Under the pieces are notes generated by a model that worked only from the letters and a program-made list of their open reading frames with translations, was not told the DNA's origin and did not search any database. A program made the position numbers and the translations under genes. Source: Patellaria atrata CBS 101060 (lineage: Eukaryota; Ascomycota; Dothideomycetes; Patellariales; Patellariaceae). From it: DNA of 64,000 nucleotides. Location of the stretch: positions 669,462 through 733,461 of the forward strand of contig MU006093.1 in NCBI GenBank assembly GCA_010093705.1, written 5' to 3'. This document shows, piece by piece, positions 56,500-64,000 of this stretch. Numbering within the stretch: position 1 is the first letter of the stretch; each line of letters opens with the position of its first letter.

Positions 56500-57457
56500 A
56501 TGCCTCCCAATTCCAAGTCACTCATCCGGACAGCTTTTGAATATTCTCTCCTTATAGTCCCGCTGTATCTACTCGCCGGTGCTCCGCTCTTACGCTCATT
56601 TTTTGGTTCTCCTGGTGAGACCGATGACGAAGTTGCTGATCTTATTTCAAAACTCAATACCTCAACTCTAATGATTCCTGATGAAGATTTGATATGCCCG
56701 AAATCTACTTATGTAGTTCATATATTATCTAGAGATCCACTGGTTGCTTATATAGAAGATTTTATTAGAAATGATGAGGCAAGCCATCTTGTTGAGATCA
56801 GGTAAGGAAGATACTTATTGTGATCTTCACTGCGTGCATTTTATTTACCAATTTGCTAATAATGACAGTGAACCGAACTTCACACCGTCGACGGTGTGGG
56901 CAGGTAGTGAAGAGAGTCATGACATGACTATAAGGCTTTCAGAAAAAGCTTTACTCCCTCGAGATCACACCGTAAAGTGCATCGAAGCTCGAGCTCGAGC
57001 ATTTCAGGGTTGGCGTCCCGATGTGTTCATAGAAGAACTCTACAGTCAACGCTATGGCCCAAGCGGCTACTATCGACATCATTTTGATGGTGGAGTATCA
57101 TCATCTAGATTCGGCCGAATCTCAAGCTTTATGGTTTATCTTGATGCGAGTTGCACTGGCGGCGGGACCAATTTTCCAAAGCTCAAAAGGCCGGAGAATA
57201 AGAGCTGGTGCAAATTCATCGAATGTGGAGACGAGATTAGCAAAGGTATCGATGGTGAGGAGTTAGAAGGTATAACCTTTAAAGCGATCAAAGGAAATGC
57301 GCTTTATTGGGAAAACTTCCGTCCCGACGGCTCGATGTATGAAGAGAGCTGGCACGCTGGCTTGCCAGTGAAGACGGGCACGAAGATCGGACTGAATATC
57401 TGGAGTTGGTATCAAAAGGGATATGAAGAACTACTCAAGTCACAGAAATCTCCATGA
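56500..57457 (+). CDS. Prolyl 4-hydroxylase-like 2-oxoglutarate/Fe(II) dioxygenase
   Basis: Predicted ER-membrane dioxygenase. Exons 56500-56801 and 56869-57457 give 296 aa; the intron 56802-56868 restores VEISEPNFTPSTVW. An N-terminal helix (about residues 14-35, YSLLIVPLYLLAGAPLL) looks like a signal anchor. The P4Hc domain has DPLVAYIEDFIRNDEASHLV at its start, Fe ligands His172 and Asp174 in YRHHFDG, the distal His263 in ESWHAGLPV, and Lys273 in GTKIGLNIWSW for the 2-oxoglutarate carboxylate. All four residues needed for catalysis are present. The substrate is unknown; fungal members are often of unassigned role. Confidence 0.92.
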
Positions 57458-58402
57458 AGGAGTGGAGTCCCATTTCTATCACCCAGAAACTAGATATTCT
57501 TGAACTGGAATCCATACGCGGACGACGACTTTCCTAACTCAATCACTAATAAAGGATTTCCATTGTCAAATTGACATTCAAACTTTCAACCTATCTTTAC
57601 GTTTCATTACTGTATTTGGTTATCGATAGTTATTTCAACGAGTTGCCACCCGAGGCACCCCTTGAACGGCTTCCCCGAAAATTATTATCATTCTCCTCTA
57701 GGATCTTCCCAAATGCTCAGAAATACAACTGGAACTAGCACAGTTGGCGGTATCTGACTGGACATCGCCGAATTTATGTCTGAAGAGTTTGGCGTGCGCA
57801 CCAAAAGTCGAGCTGGATTTTATGATTAGTGAACATTTTTGGAGTGAGTAAGCAACGAAATCTGCTGTCTCGGCAACCGAGGCTGCATATCTAGGCGGAA
57901 GGAAGCATGACTTTGTATCATCACTTCAATATCTACAGCTTTAGTGCTGCAACTCTAAGGCTGCCCTTCGCCATCTAGCCAACGCAAATATATCCCAACG
58001 AAGAAACAAAAATGCGACAACCAAACTTCAATTGTGCACTTATACCGAATATGCCAGGATTCGGCTTCTTCTAAGTCCGAGGGATTTGCAATATTAGATT
58101 CAATGTTTCTATTTTATTCTTTTACTCTCCTAGCGATTTGCACCTTACTATTTCGACGTTTCTTAAAGCCCAAGTTTTGCTCCTTGATTACTTTCTGTCT
58201 GATGTTTTGGCTAAGCGATCAGCCCTAACATATAAGGCATTGATTACCTACATGTGTTATCTAATAATGATGTTCAGATATTTGATATAACTTGACTTTC
58301 TTTATCGCCAAAATTTCAACTTTGAAAAAAGTCATCAGGACTAAGTAGAACGCGAGGTGCCTCACATTGAGAGACATAGGCTACAGCGAATCACTCGTAC
58401 AC
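57458..58402. other. Intergenic upstream of bZIP gene
   Basis: About 0.95 kb, AT-rich, no gene supported. The 64-codon ORF at 58034-58228 is hydrophobic at its end but lacks support. Confidence 0.45.
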
Positions 58403-59862
58403 ATGATGCAGAACGAAACTCCGCGGCGCAGTGGACGATTCCATAACAAACGCTCAATTGACACGGTACAGCAGACCGAGGATAAGAGCACGAACGAGAG
58501 TCCTACTGAGGTAGGTCTAAGCGTAACACACTTTTAGTAGCTGAGCTTATGTCGGAGTAGAGGCGTAGGCGTCAACTCCGGATAGCACAACGACAATACC
58601 GAGCACGAAAGGACACCTCAATATCAACTCTTCACGTCGAAGTAGGTTCCTTAAGAACCGTTATCGGCCAACTCGACAACACCATATCCCAATTTCGAGT
58701 CCGCGCAACAGAACTAGGTCTCGACCAACTCGCCCCTCTAATAGCCGAAGACCTCGACAAGACCGTTGAATCTGTCAAATCCCTAACCTACTTTGCAAGA
58801 TCCAGCGGTATCACAAGACCATCGGCTGGAGTATTCCAGAGTCTGACGGGAGCGGGCTCCAACAGCTCAACTGACATTGAAACCAGTCCAACTAGAGATG
58901 TCGCATATACTGAGAGCTTACCAAACATATATACTCCTTCTATACAACTGAGCCTGAATACATTGTACAGTGCCTCCGAATATCCACTTACCCAAACTCT
59001 CGTAACCCATCCATCCCCAGGGGACGCCCTTCTACCGTTCGGCTGCCGTCTATACAGATACAGCGCCGAGCTCGCCTACACGCTCCTCTTGCGCGCAAAC
59101 AGCATGCCACCCGCCCTCGTCGAGCGCGTATTCAGTCTCAACTACCTGTACTTCGAACACGAACAACTCATCACCCGATTCCGCAACTTCCTCGATGGCA
59201 TCGACAAAGGTATAGTCGACCTCCGTAAAGGGAGGAAGGAACACCTAACCCGCCTTGCCCACAGTAGCAGCAGTACTACAAATCAGGCTGAACCACGTCC
59301 ATCTGCTCTTCCGTGTCCACTCAAGATGCCACCGCTGGCGGATGAGGATGTCGACGACGTCCTCGCTTACCTCAATTTTGATGGCCGCTTTTTGGACCCG
59401 TATGAGGTCGAGCAGTATCTCGTTGCCAAGGGCGTCGAGTTTGGCCCTGATCCGAATGTTGCTGTGTTACGCCGACAACGCAGCTGTTTTAGTGAGGACG
59501 CTTTCTTACCTACGGGCTTTGCGATCGAGTTGGATTCCGAGGTTCTGGACTTGGATCCAGTTCAGGAAAGGAATCCAACTACGGACTACAGCGGGACGAT
59601 CCCACCTGACGGGTTCTGGGAGGCGGAGAAGGTGCTGTATGAAGGATTAGAGAACGGGAGTGGAGAGAATATGACGTCCTTTCCCGCTTTCAGTCGTCTT
59701 CAAAGGGCTCGAGAGACGTTTGAGGAAGTAAACGAGGACACGGTAAAGGTGGATGTCAATGTATTATTGAAGGAGTTATCGGCATTAGCGGTTTGTTGTG
59801 TGAGGACGCCGGGCTATCGGGTTGAGAATGTGGACACCGCGCTTAATACTGCGATTGTATAA
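58403..59862 (+). CDS. Atypical bZIP transcription factor
   Basis: Nuclear DNA-binding protein, 469 aa. Exons 58403-58510 and 58561-59862; the intron 58511-58560 (GTAGGT..TAG) falls just before the basic region. Exon 2 begins RRRRQLRIAQRQYRARKD, which aligns to the fungal bZIP basic region N-x7-R, but the normally invariant Asn is Leu (QLR instead of QNR) while the paired Arg is kept. A heptad zipper follows: Leu at TLH, GSL, GQL, then Phe and Leu, seven residues apart. The remainder (GLDQLAPLIAEDLDK, GDALLPFGCRLYRYSAELAY, PPLADEDVDDVLAYLNFDGRFLD) is a regulatory region conserved in fungal bZIPs of this atypical group as I recall it. The first exon is a short polar leader. Confidence 0.85.
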
Positions 59863-60676
59863 TTCGAGGACCTGAAGGGATTCCGCTTTTCCTTGGGTGA
59901 CGCGTAGGTGGCTTTGGTTTATTGTCCAATACAATTGGACTGTACGTACTTTACAGTACAGACAAAACCTAACTGTACAAGATCCAACCTTACAAAACCT
60001 TCCGTATCAATAACCCGACTGTATAAATGGCACGTTATAGAGAATGTCGTTGCCGTACAAAACAGCACCCCAAAAAATGGTCACTCCGAATAGCAAGATG
60101 GGCCTGCTGTACCAAAGATCCTGCTATACCAAAGATCCTACTATATCGAAAGACCCTATTATATAGTATAAAACAACCCTACTATACAAAACGAGCGGAG
60201 TATAAGAACGACTCACCTATAAAGTGACAACACAGTATAAAACGACCAGACCATAACACAACCGATCTACGGAATAAGTTAGCTATACAAAACGAGCACG
60301 TTACAACCTACAGAAGAACCGCGCAACAGTTGCAAAACAACAAACTCGAAGAAGAAACCTACAACACACATACCCGCTAAACACCAACCTGAAATACTAG
60401 CGAAACAATGGACATCATTCCCCTCACTCGAAACGGTAGACTCGGGGTAAATCTTCCTATAAAGACGTGCAGTAGCTCATACCATTAACTAGTACACACC
60501 GCAAACACATACATCCCCATTCATCCTAACCCTCCCTCCCCTCCCCTACAAACCAAAAAAAAAAAAAAGAAAACCCCCCCAACTAATTCAAACAAACCAC
60601 ATATCCCAAACACGCCTACAAAACAATACCCACCCTCACCCCCGTACCCGCAAACCCAACCCATACACCACCCCCC
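59863..60676. other. Convergent intergenic region, low-complexity, strand-biased
   Basis: Lies between the 3' ends of two convergent genes. It contains GTAC-rich palindromic patches (about 59938-59985), the 17-bp tandem repeat listed separately, and an A/C-rich, nearly G-free stretch from about 60480 to 60680 with a 14-base A run. No gene. Confidence 0.5.
60104..60196. repeat. 17-bp tandem repeat, three units plus degenerate copies
   Basis: CTGCTGTACCAAAGATC (60104), CTGCTATACCAAAGATC (60121) and CTACTATATCGAAAGAC (60138) follow each other without gaps; looser copies (CCTACTATACAAAACGAGC) continue to about 60196 and again near 60283. Confidence 0.7.
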
Positions 60677-62748
60677 CTAAAGCCCCCTCTGCGAATCCAT
60701 CAGTGTAATCTCCTCCTCCGTAGCATACCCCTCCTCCATATCCTCATCCACGACATCCGAGATCAGGACCTGCTCAGTGCGTGAACCAGTCTCATAATCG
60801 ACAACATCAGAAACAAAGATAGGGTGAGCGCATGATTCCGACCGAGAGTCTGAAGTAGCGATTCCGCCGTCTCTGTCTCCGGCTCGGTCCGGTAAATCTG
60901 GGAGTAAGTCAGTGCCATTCCCAAACCCCCATAAAAAAACTCAAAAGATGTTTGAATTATGGGTATATAGCTACTAACACCCAAACAAAACAAACAAGCA
61001 CAAAAACACAAAACAAAAAAAAAAGTAGTGAAAAAATTCAACTAACCCAAACCTAACCCAACCAAGAGCCCCATAACCCTAACATGACAATCAGCCATAA
61101 CCCTCACCGCCTCATCATCGCCCCTTTTCCTCCTCGCATCCGTCCATGCTCTCGTCCGCCTCTTCAGGATCCCGTATAGCGTCACCTCGCCCAATTTCTC
61201 CGTTGTCTTTAACGAGCCCTGCTTCAAGAGAGTCAGCAGCGTGTTCTCGAGTAGGAGGGCAAGTTTGGCGTTATCGGATGTGTTGTGGCTGTTTGCCGCA
61301 TGTGGGAGGAAGTGTCTTTCGAAATCCGCTTGATGCAGTGCGCTTCCGCTGGAGTACTCGGGGGGAGATGTAGGGAGCAGTGGGCGCATTGTTATTGCGT
61401 TGAGGAGGAGTTGGGAGGAGGGGGGAAGAAGTGAGGTTTGTAGGAGCGCGGTGAAGCGGGAGAGGGGGAGGGAGCGGAGGTACTCGGAGTAGAGGTCGAA
61501 GAAATCGCGTTGAGTGTCTAGGAAATGCGGGGTGTCGAGGGAGATTTTGGACAACTAGTGTGTTGGGTAAGTTGGATGTTAGGTAAAAGAGAATAAAAGT
61601 AGAACTTACGAATGCAAGAATTCGTTGACGGAGGAGGATAGATTCGATACCACCGTATGCAGCGATCCCTGGTGATTGGAGTTCGGAACTGGGTGATTTG
61701 GTTTCCCTTGCTGATGGTACGTCCTCCATGAGATCATCGTCATCATCTTCATTGCCATAGTCTCCCAAGTTGCCTTCCTCGAAGTTCACTCCCTTGGATG
61801 GTGTCGGCTTCTTTGTCTGCTTGACTTTCCTCTCTTTCGTCTCATTATGGAACACCTCCCCGAATTCGTTTAAAAATTTGGCATCCCCGTCGGCAAGGAT
61901 AGCGCGGAAGATCCTCTTCTGAAAATGACGGTGCTGCCCTTCGCGGAGATATAGTGCCGCCAAACTCTGTTCTAGTGACTTGTCTTTCTCCGGTTTTGAT
62001 TTCTTATTTTCAGAAAAGCGTTCATTCCAATCAGCTTCCATGACATCAAGCATATATTCTATCCACATTTTCCATCTCTCCCATCTTTTAGGCCATATTA
62101 TTGAGCAATTGAATGCCCATCCCACAATATGCCAGAAATCTTCAGCATTTGCAAATATCGACTCCTCGGTTGCTAGTTTTGAAACGATAACGCGCTCGTT
62201 GGGATCATCTTCAGAGGAATCAGAGCGTGCAGTCACTCCTCTACGCTTGCCTCCGCCACGCCGTGCAGAGTTACCCTTGGAGAAAGCGAAGGCTGTGGAT
62301 GTATGCGTGTTTATCGCTCCCACTACTTTATTGATCGTGGCCAACGTTTGGAGGGCTATATTGGAGGCATTCGAGCGCTCGGGAGAGAGTGCTCTTGTAG
62401 TTGTGGTCGGATGGACTACTAATGTAGCTAGAAAAGCTAGATGTTGTGGTGGAGGTATTAGAGCGAGATGTGCATGTTTTGGGGTTGAGGTGGAGGTTCC
62501 TGCATTGGTGACGCTGGAGAGAAGACTCAAGCCTTGAATATCTGATCATCTCAGAGGTATTAGCTTCCTATCCAACCAAAGTAGAGTTTCTAGTTCGTAC
62601 AATCACCTGCTTCAAAGTATACCGCATAATTATTCTGTATATCGTAGCTCATAACCTTTGCGGGGCGGTAGAAAAGTGTCTGAGTTAAGGCATGTTGCAA
62701 AGGTATCTTAGAAACTGTAGAACTATTACTGTCAGAAGCACCTGACAT
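60677..62748 (-). CDS. Conserved-looking protein of unknown function, four exons
   Basis: I do not recognise the family. Exons 62748-62607, 62541-61610, 61554-61047, 60897-60677 give 600 aa; introns 62542-62606, 61555-61609 (CTAAC branch) and 60898-61046. The last intron (GTTAGT..CAG, 149 nt) is chosen because it opens into an acidic C-terminus (QVLISDVVDEDMEEGYATEE, ending MDSQRGL). The N-terminal part (ATINKVVGAINTHTS) is alpha-helical, then a basic nuclear-signal-like patch ARRGGGKRRG, then a strongly conserved-looking segment FWHIVGWAFNCSIIWPKRWE and RWKMWIEYMLDVMEADWNER. An acidic linker (GNEDDDDDLMEDV) and a helical C-terminal half (HFLDTQRDFFDLYSEYLRSL) follow. A nuclear role is plausible from charge pattern only. 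Met34 (MSYDIQNNY) is an alternative start. Confidence 0.75.
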
Positions 62749-63651
62749 CCTGAGTAGGTATGTCAATCTCGGTGCTCATACTTGTGTATGAAATTTGGAG
62801 TCACGAATTGTATTCGACCCGATGTGGAGTACAAGGAATCGTAAAACGCGTCATCACATGACAAGACCATCAACCACTAACTTTATTAGGGTTAGTGAGT
62901 TGGAGTTGGTGTTTCCCAGCTTTCACGTCGTCATAAGGTTTCCATCACCATGATGTCCTTCCTCTCTGCAACAATTGAATAATGATCATTACATGTCATT
63001 TTTCTCGCCCAAATCATATGCACAGCCACTTTAGAGAGACATGTATTGCTAAGAATAGCTACAGCCTACATGTCCCCGCTCAACGTCTATCCAACATGGG
63101 ATGATGTCATTTGATTGGCGTACAATGTATATAAAAGGCTTTCCCTAAAAGGATATTGTCAATGACTACTTACATACGCTTTGACGGCGTAAGGGAGCCC
63201 TTGAGGTACAGCAAGCTGAGCAATTTATTCCCAGCCATTCATCAGTAAGGTCTATCTTGTGTCTCCTAACTTACTACCTCGAACAACGCATTATATTATC
63301 TTCCAGCCCCCGAAGTGTCCATGTCTCGATGATGCACTGCCCCCATCCCCATCCTTCTGTCTGCAATGCTGCTTCCGCAACAACCGAGCCCTTGCACGAA
63401 TGACATAAACACGTAGATCCTGCTGACTTGGTCACTTGGTGCTGTAAGTTGTTTGTCTTGACTCGACTTATAAACACCGCGACTCACTACCAGACTCTCT
63501 TATTTTTTTTCTATCAAGTCGTCCATCAACATTTCTATTAAACTCAAACCCAAAGCAAACTTTCCTTCCTACAGACATTCCAAATCATAAAACCTTTCTT
63601 GATAGTCCACTCCATACCAAACACGCTCAACTCCATCATACATAATCCACA
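62749..63651. other. Divergent intergenic region
   Basis: 0.9 kb between oppositely directed genes, holding both promoters. A pyrimidine/A-rich leader precedes the ATG at 63652. Minus-strand ORFs at 63274-63487 have no signature. Confidence 0.5.
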
Positions 63652-64000
63652 ATGGCAACTCTACCACAGCAGGTGCCACCGCAACCCCAATTCGCATCTA
63701 ACATGCCCCAAGTTGTTCCCCAAGCCGCCCCAGGAGCAGGACATCAGCATCAACCATTGAGTCACGACTCCGCCCAACATGCACCACCACCAGCAAAACA
63801 GGCACCCACAAGCACTACCACCGCAGCCCCAGAAACCGCTCACCTCTCCTCGGTCGGAACCGAAATCGGCATCTTCAAACCCTTCATCGCACAAAAATCA
63901 GAAACGCTCATCCTAACTGAGCGCTTCGGCCTCTCAGGCGACAGCTTCAGGATCCAAAACCTCGAAGGGCGCCCGATCCTGCAAGTCGAGGGCAAAGTCG
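63652..64000 (+). CDS. LURP-one-related / tubby C-terminal-like protein, 5' part
   Basis: Open frame from ATG 63652 to the window end (116 codons), cut by the right edge. The first 65 residues are Pro/Gln/His/Ala-rich and probably disordered. Then come GIFKPFIAQKSETLILTERF and DSFRIQNLEGRPILQVEGKV, which match the start of the LURP-one (DUF567) beta-barrel, a tubby-like fold. Fungal members are common and of unknown function; phospholipid scramblase-like roles are only suggested for the fold. A minus-strand ORF (63661-63894) is antisense shadow. Confidence 0.8.
   Translation, partial: MATLPQQVPPQPQFASNMPQVVPQAAPGAGHQHQPLSHDSAQHAPPPAKQAPTSTTTAAPETAHLSSVGTEIGIFKPFIAQKSETLILTERFGLSGDSFRIQNLEGRPILQVEGKV

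Overview
The window is nuclear DNA of a filamentous ascomycete. Genes have many short introns (mostly 43-70 nt) with GT..AG ends and CTAAC/CTGAC-type branch sites. The gene set is fungal: an NB-ARC/TPR NLR, an ISWI remodeler, GET3, sedolisin and S10 peptidases, an INCENP homologue and a fungal-type bZIP. Several proteins look like those of Leotiomycetes or Sordariomycetes, but the class cannot be fixed from sequence alone. I rebuilt exon structures by hand from splice signals, reading frame and family conservation; every complete gene model below has a coding length divisible by three.

Layout. 1-10 kb is accessory DNA: the 5' part of an NLR immune-receptor-like gene on the minus strand, a TPR pseudogene remnant, two small secreted cysteine-rich protein genes (5.2 and 6.6 kb), a solo LTR fragment and a SINE-like repeat. 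10-17.2 kb is housekeeping: a MOSC/mARC-like protein, an ISWI chromatin remodeler and GET3. 18.6-26.5 kb holds three secreted hydrolases in the same orientation (class 3 lipase, sedolisin, S10 serine carboxypeptidase), which would suit extracellular digestion at acid pH.

26.5-44.7 kb is an 18 kb block with no gene I can support. Its left part is made of decayed tandem repeats (units of about 160-220 bp). Further in are two solo LTRs of one family, one with a perfect 5-bp target duplication, a second SINE-like copy and an orphan C2H2 finger ORF.

44.7-64 kb is gene-rich again: a secreted amidase, an INCENP/Sli15-like chromosomal passenger protein divergent from an acyl-CoA dehydrogenase, a small Cys-containing unknown, a prolyl 4-hydroxylase-like dioxygenase, an atypical bZIP factor lacking the usual basic-region Asn, an unrecognised conserved-looking nuclear-type protein, and the start of a LURP-one/tubby-like protein running off the right edge.

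No CRISPR array, rRNA or intact tRNA was seen. The points most worth a second look are the repeat-built gene desert, the LTR and SINE families shared between the two accessory blocks, the NLR N-terminus, and the two small secreted proteins.
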